DNA of 64,000 bases, taken from positions 19,205,804-19,269,803 of the forward strand of contig OY804579.1 of NCBI GenBank assembly GCA_963680875.1. The letters are read 5' to 3'. Made by a program: the position numbers and the translations under genes. Shown here piece after piece: positions 21,404 to 36,400 of this stretch. The DNA comes from Bathymodiolus brooksi (Eukaryota > Mollusca > Bivalvia > Mytilida > Modiolidae). The notes under the pieces were generated by a model, which did no database searches, had not been told where the DNA came from, and was given only the letters and a program-made list of their open reading frames with translations. Position 1 is the stretch's first letter. Each line of letters starts with the position of its first letter.

Positions 21404-24400
21404 GATGCCAACACAGGGTCCTGTCCACACGTACCTGTGATAAAAGTGACCTTCCTTTTTGGAAATGATTATGTTATATAGTGATTAAATATCCAGCATG
21501 CTTTATATTTTAATCATATTTTATTGTGGTATGTGTAGTATGTGGTCTTAGTAAGATAAAGTCAGTCTATAGATTGTTTGGTGAGTAGATTTTTAGATAT
21601 AACGACTACTATAGGTTGGTATCTTATTCACCAGTTTAACATCACCACAATAATTGCGCCTGTCGATCAATGTCAATTAATTTTGAATATATTTACTTTA
21701 TTGGAAATTCCATGGACAAATTTCTTTGAATAGTTCTATACATGGTATAAAAGGCAGAGCTGGCAACATAATCAAATTGAACACGAAGATCATGAAGTGT
21801 ATCAGAATGACTTTACACTTAGAAGTTAACAGACACAATGCGGATGGACGGTAAAAATAAATGAAGATCCCAGATCAAATTACATTGAAAGTTGACATAG
21901 AATTGTGTGCGATTTAAAATGAAAAATGTCACAACTTTGCGGAATAGATAGTAGTCCATCTTAATGAAAGTATTTAAATAAAACAAAACGATTTTAAATC
22001 AAATTACCTGGTTTTTTCGCTGTTCCTTGTGATTTCTTTACGAAGAGATTCTTGAACCTGTTCAATAGATATTCAACTAATTCTTCTTCTCTACTACGTT
22101 TTGTCATATTATGGACGGCATTGATACTTTCTCCAAGAATAGCCAAGAACATTGTCAGCAGTGTGTACACCAACAGTAATATAAATGTAAAGAAGTATAG
22201 CTGTGCCATCAGTGGGTCTTTCTCCTTTATCTCCGTGAACTTGCTTTTCCCGATCATACTGATGAACAGCGTCCCTAAGGACTCAAAAATGTCACTGTAC
22301 GAATTGATATCTCTTCCAAATAACAAATACCCGAGTGTTGCGTAGCAAAAGAAAACATACAAGAAGAAAACACCGAACCAGAACAAATCCTTTGCACAGT
22401 TGTCAAACACTCTGAAAACCTGACCCACTCGTTTATCATAGCCTAAGATTCCAACTAATCTCATGGTAGCTAAGAAGGCTAAGCAAGCAAGCAATAAATT
22501 AAATATAAAGTCCCATAGTGCAATATGCTGAAAATTTATAAACTGCTTCGAATCTTCCTTGAATTTAGCCATTGTTTGCGCTGCCATTATGTATCGTCCG
22601 GCATACATTGCGATGCCAACGAAGCTCAAACTAATACACGTCAAATCCATAACGTTCCATACGCTTTTGAAGAATGCTTTCCTTGTCTTGACAAGTTCAT
22701 ATATTACCTTGATAATCAAAGCTACCAAAAACAGTATAAACATAATCTCGCAAAACAGTGTATAGATGCCTGTTGTCCCAAGATGGTGGTAAATCCGGAA
22801 GGGATAAATAGAGTAGAGTGTTATAATGCCTCCAGTCTCTGGAAATTCAGCTAAAAACATATTATATGCAAAGAGATTCAGGTCAGGCGTGTACAAATTA
22901 AACTCTAAGAAAACGGCTCTTGTGTTCCTATCGAACCACAAGTAATCCGACAGTTCATTTAACGTTCTGTTTGAGAAATCCAAGTTAACATCAAGTTTCG
23001 TTATATATCCTCCACCTCCATACGTTTTGTAAAGACCTGGAATTGGTATTCCCCAGATATCAATTGCACTTGTATATTTCCAACCTGAATACGAGAATGA
23101 ACGCGCTTCTTTATCCAGGTCACACTTTCCACTCGCCCAACCAAAACAAAAGTCTCTATCTTCTTGTCCTATTAAAGTATATTTCGGTGACGTCCGTGTT
23201 TCGCCAAACCATGGAATATCCGTAGAATCTAGAGGAGCAAACAAATGTGTATTTCATTACAATTACAAAAAACAAATATCCTGGCTCAAATATACAATAT
23301 TTATTTAGTTTGGAAACAAAACGCAAAATACAACAAGCTTGATGAATAAATCTTGACTAAATTAAGGAAATGCATATATATCCTCGTGATATATCATAAG
23401 CAAACACGTGACTGCTCTGTTTTGTTCCCGGGTTGTAAAGAAGAATCCTACAAAAGCTTGATTGGAATTTAGCTTTGTGGCAAAAATTTAATTATACAAC
23501 AAAATCCTTGGTATAAAAATGATAATATTTAAGTAAGAAGAGTACTCATGAGGGATTGACTGATTCCTGGTGAAGACAACGCGAACAGTATTTCAGGAAG
23601 AAAAAAATAAGACATGTTTGTACAACTTATTTTATGGCGTCACAGTGATAACGTGAATGCCATCTTTATGTATGAAGAAAAACGTATTGAATGACAATGC
23701 AAATGTACTTACCTTGACATAATTAAAAACATGACATGGTAATGATAAGCCGTAAATCGACGAAAGACAGACAACACAATGACCAAAGGAAAAAAGGACA
23801 AAAAGACAAACAACGATCTACAAAACATTGCATAGAAAACTAAAGATCGAACTACACGAACCTCATTATAAACCTGGGGTGCACTCAGGGTAATCCGATC
23901 CTGCTCCACATGTGGCACCCGTCGTGTCACTCTTGCTACAAATCCGGTGATAAGTATATATTCAATTCGTTACAATATTCAAAGAATTGTATCTTCTAGT
24001 GGAGACTTTTCCATTATCGTCGATGAACATCCTTCTATTTATTTATAGATAATCATAGATACCTTGTGTAACTCGCAGTTGTCTCAGTCGTGGTGGTCCT
24101 ACACGGAAACTTGTTAGATCATGGAAGTATTGTCTTAACCTCCAATGTAAATGTTTCCCTGTATAATCTTCGTCTGGATATAATACGGGAAAAGCTGTAA
24201 ATCGCAGCCATCTTAGATAATCTTCTATACGAGTTATCTATGATAGCAATATAAAACATTTAGATACAACAATGTAAAATTGACTAAAGACAACAACCTT
24301 ATTTTAGGTTATAAAAGATTTCAAAATTTACTTAGCTTTCAAATAATTTGGCGCTGAGCGTACCTGAAGGTTATTCCAGAAACGCGTCTTGCGCACTAAT

Positions 24401-27400
24401 TTTGATATCTACATTTTTATTTTATTATAAATTTCATTACCAATGAAAATATCTAACTTAATCAGTAGATAATTCATTACCAATGAAAATATCTAACTTA
24501 ATCAGTAGATAATTCATTACCAATGAAAATATCTAACTTAATTAGTAGATAATTCATTACCAATGAAAATATCTAACTTAATCAGTAGATAATGCATTAC
24601 CAATGAAAATATCTAACTTCAGTAGATAATGCATTACCAATGAAAATATCTAACTTAATCAGTAGATAATTCATTACCAATGAAAATATCTAACTTAATC
24701 AGTAGATAATTCATTACCAATGAAAATATCTAACTTAATCAGTAGATAATTCATTACCAATGAAAATATCTAACTTAATCAGTAGATAATTCATTACCAA
24801 TGAAAATATCTAACTTAATCAGTAGATAATTCATTACCAATGAAAATATCTAACTTAATCAGTAGATAATTCATTACCAATGAAAATATCTAACTTAATC
24901 AGTAGATAATTCATTACCAATGAAAATATCTAACTTAATCAGTAGATAATTCATTACCAATGAAAATATCTAACTTAATCAGTAGATAATTCATTACCAA
25001 TGAAAATATCTAACTTAATCAGTAGATAATTCATTACCAATGAAAATATCTAACTTAATCAGTAGATAATTCATTACTAATGAAAATATCTAACTTAATC
25101 AGTAGATAATTCATTACCAATGAAAATATCTAACTTAATCAGTAGATAATGCATTACCAATGAAAATATCTAACTTAATCAGTAGATAATTCGACTTGAG
25201 AGTATCAATATGTCAGACAGAATAATATTTACTATGCAAGAAGTATTATGGATTCCATCATGTTGGTACCTTTACATATTGTTGTATCTGCGGTTATGAT
25301 CCGCCACTTTATTTCCCGCCAATAATCTGAATGAAAAGTGTTATGTAAATGCATTATTAGTTTCTCTGGATTGTCCATTTTTATAATTTATTTATAAATT
25401 AATTCTAAATAAAACATATAATGATTATTTGAGATAGTATCATACAATAAGAAGCTACATAGTGCCCCAATATGTTGACACACGGACTAATAACTCAACC
25501 CAAAACTGACCTTTGCGAATTTCATTAATGTTTTGTCCTGTGGTGTAAGCAGCTTTGTAGCAATATTCTGATGAAAGTTGTACGACCGTGTATCCCTATT
25601 ACTGTAGCTGATACTGTATATGATCCACAAACATACACAGGTGATGATGACCTGCTTAATACTCTCCATCATCTTAAGTTCTTTCTCACGTTCTACTCTA
25701 GCCTTCTTCAATGACGACGTATCTAACGGTGGAGCTGGAAGTCGTATTCCTAAAAGGTAAATAATAATTGATGATTTAGTTTTAAGCATTGTAAATGTTA
25801 TAAGAGGATAACCCATGTATGATACAACCAATAAGTATCTCTTACTATGTTACGCGTTTATTGTGAGTGAACATACTCGGTCGCATGTATATCTTGTAAT
25901 TCGAATTAAATTCATTTAAAACAGGGATTGCTATTCGTTCTTCATGTTAACTATGTACCATCATCATTTTCGTACCAACAAGAAACATGGATACAAGGAT
26001 GTCTCACGATTGATAGGTGTAAAAGCCAATAATATATTTAACAACATGCTCAACAAGACTCATTATTCATTGGGACAACAAGTTGAAAAGTAAAGGATTA
26101 TATTCCGATGTATTTATTCTCTTGAACGTTGCTCCCAAACCGGAATTTATTATTTTCATATTTTTTTACACATTTTTTTTTCAAAATTGAATATAAAATG
26201 ACATAAAATCAACACATGACTTATTTCCGCTTATGCTCATCTGCAGCAATCCTCTATCTATAAATTCCAGATAGGATGTACATGGCCTGGAATGTTGTAA
26301 TAATTGAGATATATAAATTCCGTATGCAGGTGCTGCTTAAATGTTGCTACCATCAGTCAAAACTATCACTGATACGTACCACTTTCATAACCAAATCTTT
26401 GCTTATAATTCTTCAGGATGTAGGATCTTTCCAATCCTGTTGGCCGAAACTTGTCAGTTTGCTTCAATAGAATGGCAAATATAGCCGACATCAATAGAAC
26501 CTGTAAAATATTATTTAAAATTGGTAGACATATCAGAATATACAAACTTAAACTAAAATAATAACATTGCTAAGCTATGTGCTTTAATATTGATGTTGAG
26601 AGTATCATGTGATAAACCTAAAACATCTTTATAGCCCGTAATAATACTAAACAGTGTATTAATTTGCTGTGTAAAGAGTGTTTTTTTTTAACATAGATCT
26701 CATAAAAAAAACAAGCCATTGTGGAAGTATACTGCATTGTAACAAACAATTGACTATCATCAAATTATGTATACAAGTCAGCGTAAAAATGTGGATTATA
26801 ATTTAATGCATATCAATTTGAAAATTTTATTATATTGAAACGTGTAACTAGTAAATAGAAGGCAACTTTTGGACATATAGTATACACTCACCTTCAAAGG
26901 GTCTACAAAACAAGTGGAACTGACGAATGACAAAAAGAACTGTGCCAGCCACACTTCAGATTTTTTCTGCCCCCACTGCATGCTATATAGCAGCACAAGG
27001 AAAGCACACGCCACGATTCCTCCTATCGCCAATATCCAAGCTATATATGCACACCAGAAAGGTAGGATCGTACCGTCCGTGTTAAAAAGTCCTTTAGCTA
27101 CCAAGGTTTTCTCTAATTCCCTACTTTCTGCCATCATGCGATCCATCCACGTATCTAACACTGGAACTCGATATTTTCTAGACGAACCCTTTACGTTGTA
27201 GCTTACATTTTTTCTTGGTTTACTTTTCTTAAATAACATTATCACCAGTATTACTGTGGGTGTGGAGATAAGAGCACATATAAAAGCAATATATATTGAC
27301 CGTAAAGAAAATGAAAATGGTCCAACTCGAATGTCTGTTCCAGCATTTGAATACTCGTCCTCTGGACGAAAGTAACGAGCGTTTCCTATCATAGTCAGGG

Positions 27401-30400
27401 ATATAAATAGCAGGAAGCAGGTAAGTCTTTGACATCTTGAATAATGGCTGCTTGTTGGCCGGAAAAATATCGCAATCCACATGTGATTATCGGCCAGATT
27501 ATCTTTCGTGTTAAGGAAAAACATATTTTGGAATGTGGTCACATTTTCCTTTCCACAAATTGGCAATACAGCATCAACACTGCTATCCGATGAATCCAAG
27601 CACAACCATTTACCACACAGGAATACAAATCTAAAACAAATCATCGTAGAGTGAGAACTGTGCGAAATATAGTGTAAATACATTTCTATTTAAACGTGAT
27701 CAGCCTATTTAATTAATAGAAAAATTTAGAAAATCAAGTAAATTATAAAGCATGTTTTTATTTATCATCGATTGTAGCAATATACCCATTGCACATTTCC
27801 GACTTTGATTTTAGAATTATACTTTCATAGGAGTTATTTCCCTTTAATGCAAGCAAAAGGGAAATAACTCGCATTAACAAAAGCATAAACACGTATAATT
27901 TTACAATCAAATCGGGAATGCGCAAACGGTCTATTATAGATATTGCATAGCATTTATAAAAGGAAAGTTTTTACGCACACAAATAATCCAAAGTCCACTG
28001 AAGCATTTGACAATGAGTGATTAACGCAAAGTTGAACAATTATTCAATTAAATCGTGGTGGTCAGTTTTATTGGTGGTGAAAACTGGAAATACCGACGGA
28101 AACATCTATCAACCATGTCTTCAACTACAAACACGCGTTGTACGATATTAACATTGATAAAAACAAATTCTTCACTTGTACCTCCTGATTGCATTTGTTC
28201 AAATTCACGATTCATGTACGGTATAATCCACTGTCCACGTTATAACTGGTGACCTTAACATTATCAATAGCACTCCTCTACGCGATATCTTGGTCAAACC
28301 AACGAAATATCATGAGCATATGTCAATATATTGGAAACATAGCTTAAAATTATTTATTGATTCCGTCCATAATTATGCCAGACAAAGCGTGAAAGAGAAA
28401 AGGGAGGAAGGCCCTTTAAAAATGAGACTGTACTGCATTCTGTTTATTATTTACCTTTCTTTCTTTTGTATATCTTCCACGTCAATCTGATTGAGATACC
28501 AAGATGACATGTCCCCCTCTCCAGTATTATCATGCCAAATATACATATAACTTAAATTACCAAGTGGATACGGCGTCGACATCAGAAAATGTACCACGCT
28601 TGCTGTAGGAATTTCCTATAACGAAAAGCAAATATGTTTTTAATGTTTATGAGGAGATTAGACATCGTCTTAAAACTGTCAAAGTTTTACTCAACGACAA
28701 CACCTGTTTCTGTTTTATTTCATCGCTCAATGAAGGCAAATCGTTTTGTTGTTTACTTTTTGTTTGGAACCATTATGCCCAACTATCAAAAACAATAATA
28801 CAGGATACACCTTGTTATTTTCCAGTCTTTCTAAGTTTGCTCTGTTGTTATGGTTAGCAGGGGCGGATCCAGGATTTCAAGTTAGGCATTTAAAAAAATT
28901 GCGCCGAGCGGAGGGAGGCGCGAAAATATCTGGGGTATTTCGTGTGAAAAATCACGATTTTACGCCAAAAAATCATATTTTTTCCAATTTTAGGGGGGGG
29001 GCGCGCCCCCTGGATCCGCCCCTGGTTAGTACATATAACGACGACCAGACAAAAAAGCCCATGCGTGGGAGCTAATGTAAGAAGCAAAACTTGTGTGTAT
29101 CTAATAGTGAGCGCTAATTTAATATTTATTGTCATCTATGGTGCTAACATTTCCAAAGACTGCAATGAAACTGATGCCATTTAGCTTCCCTCCTTATTAT
29201 TATGCAATTCATTGATCACATTTGTGATGCATGATCTAATGGACTAAAGAAAATTTTAATTTGATTAAATTCCTATTGATGTAGCCAGATTGTAGTTAAT
29301 AAGTACAATATATCAATACTCAAGATCAAATGAGGTCCCGGACGTATGATGCAGGAGATATTCAATGAAATATATCATGAACAAAGTCACATATTAGAAT
29401 TGATTATTTATGATCTGTGTTAAAAGTGGAATTATGGCAACATCAATAGTTCTAATACACTGAATCTCACAAAGTGTTAATAATAAATATCACCATGTAG
29501 AAAAACAATTAAAGGACAATATTATACTTCCCGACCTTACATTATGTCACATTTTACTAGATCTTTAGTTTTATGTGTATGATTTGTAGATCGTTGTTTA
29601 TCCTTTTGTCATTTTCCTTTTTGTCATTGTGTTGGTTGTCCTTCGATTTACGGATTCTGATTACCTCCCCTTTGGTATCTTCAAACTCTTTCTAGATTGA
29701 ATGCCTTCTCCAAGAAGAATAAAACTAACTTACCGATCGAACACCGTCTGATAATTCTCGTATCCCAGTATCCCCGTCCTCTCCACACACTATAAAACCA
29801 ATACGAGACTTTGTACCTGCACCTCTCCTCATCCCCGTGTACACGGTGATCAGGTAGTAATAGGTATCGTCAACAAAGTTATCAATCAACGGTGTGACTC
29901 CCCACTGGAAAACAGAAAATGGTGGCATTTTAAAATAACAAGTACAATGGTACATTTAAGCAAGGAAATAATTGATATGCTTAGTTTCAACAATGTCCTG
30001 TTGAAATTCTCAATACGTTCTCCTAATGATAATTAGTCGTTCAATGAAAGCAAACTGCCCAAGTTCGATTATATTTATTTTTAAAAGGCTTATCCATGTG
30101 CAAGACAATAACAGTACAAAAACCAACCCACAGCAAGTGATCTAGTATCTCCCCGAATATTTCTATAGAAACTATTTACGATTGCGCCAATCATATGAGA
30201 CTAGAACCTGCAGATTTAAATTCGATTTGCATTATTTCCTTTCTGCATTTTCAATTACAGATTCGTTACTTTTCATCATAAGAGATTTTTTTTTGCAAGT
30301 ATACATTTTTGAAGATTTTATATGCATGTATGCATTATCTAATAGACAAAAACTAACAGTAATCAATAATTGATACAGAAACCATCCCTCATTTAAAGGA

Positions 30401-33400
30401 AATTGTGCATTAAAATATCAAACTGGAAGTCACAAACACCAATTATAACAATACATATTTATGCAAGAACAATGTAGTGAAATCTTAGATTATAATCTAT
30501 GGTTAATCAAAGTTCATTTCGTAATTTATCATGGTAGCTAATATGAAAATGTAAATACTGCCCATTTAAAAATAATTTTCAAAAACAGTCAAAAACAAAT
30601 CATTGGAATACTATGTGCGACACATTTCATGCATGATCATTAGTTTATTTTATGCACTTTCTTACCTAACTATATAAATATCTAATTGTGGGATATAGCT
30701 GTCTGTTTTTGATGGTGTGTCAGAGAGGTGTTACCATTATTTCATTGGATGCCCTTTTTATAAAGGCTTTTTAACAATGTAGCTAAAAGAGTCCTGCATA
30801 AATACATGAAATAAATCAGGTCTGATGTCCATATATTTCGACTGGCAATACGCATGTGCAAAGAAAAGTACATCGTGAATTATATCATGGCATTGTTAAG
30901 ATAGCCAATGCATGATAGCATGTCAGATTAGTGTAGAATCAATGGTTTAATAAATAATTAAGTCTGTGATTTATGTCTACATTTATTTTCTTACCCTGAC
31001 AATATCCTTCTTGTCTTGATGTCTTGCCCATATAAGAAGAAGTAAATAAATGACTATTATTCCAATCAAAGTTCCTAGCACAGCAGCCTGACTTTTTAGG
31101 TCAAATTTCAAAAATACAGTTGAAAAATCTATTGTGTTTGGTGCAACGTAAAACGTATTTCCGAACGTCAATCCAAATGAAGGTTGGCAAATACATTCAA
31201 TAATCCCTTTTCTGGGGAACCAGTCCATCTAAAAAATACATTTTAAGTCTCATAAGCTTAAATTTAACATATAAATGGTAAATACGTATATCTCTCATTT
31301 ATGTGCATAAAATACAGTCACACAAAACGAATAATATAAATATGTATTGTATCTCAATAAAGGAAAAATAAGGAACAAGGATTTGTAAAAGATTCAAATC
31401 AAATCAAATCAAATCAAGTCGTTATTTAAGGAAGATGACTCAATTAGCAATAAATGATCGTCCTAATGAAAACCATCATAATATATAACATTCCGTTATT
31501 TTTTTTCGGAATCTTTAGAGGGTATGCAAAAAGCCTTAGATGTTTTTCAAGAACATTGTACTTTATGGAAATTATAAGTAAACTCACCAAAAACTAAAGT
31601 AATTGTTCTTAGTAAAAGAAAAGGTAGGCAAAATTATATTGTCAAACTAAATGGCGCAGAGTTAGAAATTGTTGATTCTCTCACATACCTTGGTATAGTT
31701 TTTTAAATATAACGGACATTTTTTGATGCGAGAAAGAAATTAGTAGAACAGTCACAAAAGTCATTGTTCGCTATCTACAAGAAAATGCGAAGCCAAAATA
31801 TACCGATCGATGTTCAGCTGAAATTGTTCGACTCTTTAGTTGATCCTATATTACTTTATGGATCTAAGGTTTGGGGTTATGAGAATCTTAAGATATTAGA
31901 ACCTGCAATTCTGCAAAAGAATTCTGAATCTAAGATTGTCTACTCCAAACGTCATGGTCTATGGAGAGTTAGGCCGCCAGCCTTTGAATATAAGAGTGCA
32001 GCTGAGAATTATTTCCTTCTGGTGTAAACTTATACAGAATGAGAACAAGCTTAGTGGTATTCTTTATAAATTAATGTTTAATCTACAAACGAATGATGAT
32101 TATGATTTCAGATGAATTTCTCATATAAGATCTATCTTTGACAGAACAAGTTTCGGATATATATCTACAAACCAAATTCAGGTTAAATTTTGTAACCTGA
32201 AGCCCTTATTATTTGAGCGTCTTCGAGATCAATTTATTCAGGTATGGTTTTCCGATATTGAAAACTCGTCTAGAGGTCAATTCTATGCGATATTCAAAAC
32301 TGAATTTTGCTATGAAAACTATTTGTCTACATTATCTGAGTTTTGAAGAAAGCAGATATCAAAACTCAGGACATCTAATTGTAAGATGCCGATAAAAACG
32401 GGAAGGTGGCAGAACATTTCTAGAGAGGACAGAATTTGTCATTTGTGTAGATAATGAGTTGGTAATGAATATCACTACCTCTTCCTCTACAAAAATAAAG
32501 TTGTTTTTGAATTAAGACAAAAATATATACCAAGGTATTATCATCTAAATCCTAATATAAACAAAATGGTTGGTATATTGGCACTGTGTAATGTAAAACT
32601 GTTAAGTAATATAGCTGTTTTTGTGAACAAACTGAATAAGCTATTCTAATTTCAATTTTCTTATTATGCCCTTTTGCCTGTCTACTTACTCATTCTGTTA
32701 TTTATATTTGTATATATTTTGATGTATGACCTGATGTAGCTCATGTTTGTGTCGGAGTGTACCAATAAAATCTAGAAATCTTGAAATCATAACAAGGTTA
32801 CTTGTGAAAAACTATATAGCCCATTTTCTTCACGTATTTTAACCAGCTTTTATAATACATTATGACATGTCTCTGTGCGCATATAAATTTCTCAGCAATT
32901 TTGACACATCAACCTAATAAAGTATTAGTAGCATCAAAGAAATATCATATCTATATAATTTGTAATTATTCCATTTGATCTATTTGATATATTTAAATGC
33001 ACATCTTTTCATTTCGTTTTAATTTACTCGTTCTATGCATACTTTAATTAATCTGTTATCATTTATTATTTATATCCACCTGTGACCGTCAATCGGTCAG
33101 CTAAGACATTTCCTTATTATTCTCATTCAAATTGATATTTTTTTCAAAGATAAATGCCATGTTTACTTGGGCACTTGAGCCAAATAAAATGCCAAAACAT
33201 CGTTTAATTCGATGAAGAAATGTCGGCTCACTGACCTTTTTTGTTTGCATAAGTTTTGTAATGGCGTACAAGTCACGCTACCTAAAATCGGTCAACCATA
33301 AAATAGTCATGTGGAACACCAATAGGCCAAGGAAATTGTATTTTACAATATTTTTTTAATTTGCTTTTTTGATATATTTCCCCATTTTTTCAATAAATTG

Positions 33401-36400
33401 TTTTTGCCGTCACTTGTTTTCAGTAGATAATTTCTCTGTCTTCATGTATAATTTTATCTATTTCCATGTACAGAATTTGAATTAAATCATATTTATTCCA
33501 CACAATTTCCCGCTAAAAATCAGAAAATTGTCTAAGGAATTACCGAATTTCAAAACGAAAACAATGAAATTGTCGTTGCCTTATAGAGTTGTAAATATAG
33601 GTCAAGATGCGCAGTGGAATGTAAACAAATCCAGGATATGCAAATTATCCACTAGGGACTTTTTTTTCTGGAAATATTTGACTTTGATTATTAAGTCACA
33701 ATGGTAGTAGTAAAATGGCACCATTTTGGCACCAAAACCTATAGGTAGCTTTTCTTATCTGTTTAAATCTCATTGTTGTCTTGATCAAAGTGAAAGTAAA
33801 TCGATTATCTATTTCTCAATGCAGTTTGCAGGATAAATGACGTCATCGACATCAGAACTCACGTGACAGTGCATTCCAAAATGGTGACCGATTTCAGGTG
33901 TTCACCGATTTTAACGGACGAGAGGATACTATAACTAATTGATGAGTTTCATTATCAAAAATATGTCACGAATGACCAAATAACGCAGTAACTCACTCAT
34001 GCGCCGCGTTATTTGGTCATGAGTCAATTAGTTATAGTATTTATTATATAGATAAAAAAAATGTTTCGAATCGAATTTAATATAAAATGAGTTTAATTGC
34101 ACTATGTTACGTGTGTAGCGTGGGGATATACTATAATGTGTATCGCTTCAAAAACATGGCGCCACCCACCACAATAAAATAATTAAAATGCTTACCTTGA
34201 AATATTATTTTAGTTAAATTTGATCAAAATTGAAGGTACCCGAAGCCAAATAAAGTATAATCTTTACTTTTCAAACTGGAAGTCTTCATATGACGTCGAC
34301 AACGAAATGGCGCGAAATATAGCGCGCGTAAAATTAAAAACGATAATTTCACTGTGAAATTATCGTTTTTGTTTAACTCGGAAAATTCTGTAATTCACAG
34401 CTATCTATATAATAATAATATTTATAATTAGATTTGAAGCGAATATCCATTTACTAAAGCATAATTGATATGTTTTACTGATAAAACTTCAAGGATGTGA
34501 TTTGAATCTTTGACAACTTCAAAGAAAATGCTTATATAAAATTGCCACGGTGAACATTACCTTACAGTTACTAGAGTCCCATGATTGTCTTTTAGGATCC
34601 CATTCTTTACATGCAGAAGTAACAACAGTGAATTTGTATGGCAGCAATTCAGCCTTAGATATGTTATACGTTCCGTTAGCATATTTACCAGTGGTAGGTT
34701 GCCAAACAAAACCAGGGAAATCTGCAATAGTCAATATGAAAAGAAACCTTAAACAGTGATGGTCAATGTCAACAAAAACGAAATATCACCTCTCACCTCA
34801 AATCATGTGACATAAAAAAGAAATATCAATTCTATTATTCAAATATATAGACATTAACTCTTGAAAAATGTATATACAGGCCGTTCTTCTCTATTGCTTT
34901 AGTGGGATTCGTGTTACTTAATCTTTAGTTGTATGTGTTTATTTAGTGGATTGTTGTTTCTCCTTTTGTCCTGTTTCTTTTGACCATTGTGTTGTTTGTC
35001 CTTCTTCCATTTACGGATTCTGATAACCCCTTTCCTATCTTCAAATTCTTTTAATAGTTTTAGATATGCTCATTCTACTAGTGTATTCATATACCCTAAA
35101 ACTTTAATTATGTGTCGTGAAGCGATATTTTGGCTGACGTCATTATATGTAATTTTGGTTTATCTCTAGAGGTTAGATTAATATGCATTTATTACGATTC
35201 GACAAATTTGGATTTCATCAATTATGACACTGATGAAACATTATTATATCATTATTTTAATAATATAAAGATGCAGTAAGTGCATCGAAACAAATGCGTC
35301 TTTCAAAAATGCACCTAGATCTGGTTTGCTTTACTTCCCGTGTTAATGTAATTGTTGATGATGCAATAATATGTTTATCTAATATTTATACTGAAATGGA
35401 TTGAATGTAAATTGCATGTCATATCACATGGATACGCTTAAAAAGCATTTGCATCAAAATACATATATATATATATATTACGTCTGAAAATTAAACCAAA
35501 CAGTGTTAGAATTATATTTTTGAGCTGTCAAATTTTTGTTCTTCCCTCGACGGGATTTGAACTCACACCATTGATACACTGCAGCACCAATCGCTTAGCC
35601 TTATGTCCAACGCCCTATACCACTCGACCACATCCGCTCCAAAAATAATGGAGCTTCATTAGTCGAAGTGTTACCTTGTCTCGTAAGGAAAATCTAGAGA
35701 TAGACATAAGACATGTGTCTAAGCGTGTGTGGATGGTACATATATACTTAATATTATATATACGTCTGAAAATTAAACCATACAGTGTTAGAATTAGATT
35801 TTAGAGCTGTCAAATTTTTGTTCTTCTCTCGACGGGATTTGAACCCACACCATTGATACACTGCAGCACCATTCGCTTAGCCTTACGTCCAGCACCCTAG
35901 ACCACTCGACCACATCCACTCCCTAAAAGAGGAGCTTCAATAATCGTAGTGTTACCTTTTCTCGTAAGGCAATCTAGGGATAGACGTAAGACATGTGCAT
36001 AAGCGTGTGTAGATGGTACATATATACTTAATATTATAATTTGACAGCAATCTAACTCAGCAATTTTTAATATATTGTATAGGATAATGAAGAATTCATT
36101 ATACAGTCACAGGAAATAAAGTATATTATACAAACGTCTAGAAGCAAGTGACAACCATGCAATATATAAACGTCTCAAAAAGTAGCCAACGTATGAACCT
36201 ACGAGATGTCGGATCGGAAACAAGTGTTAACGATACTGTGCAAACAAACAAAAATGATAAATAAACGTCTAAAATGTTAGCACAACGATATAAAAAAAGA
36301 TGTTAAAATGTAAGAAAAATAACTATTAGTCTACAAAAACACTATAATTATAATTAAATCGACGGATATTTCGCTTAGTGTAAACATATTTTATTAAGTA

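Noticed and set aside
22052..23225. + strand frames opposite polycystin exon 19
   Set aside because: Antisense shadows of a long, conserved minus-strand exon.
24428..25192. CRISPR-like appearance of the second 40-bp array
   Set aside because: No spacers between units; intronic minisatellite.
28055..28490. + strand frames at 28055 and 28290 as host exons
   Set aside because: They are SINE and PLE fragments; the second runs antisense across polycystin exon 14.
35478..36045. Genuine tRNA genes on the minus strand
   Set aside because: The A- and B-box words are present, but the intervening part is too long and irregular for a cloverleaf, and the copies continue into a SINE body.
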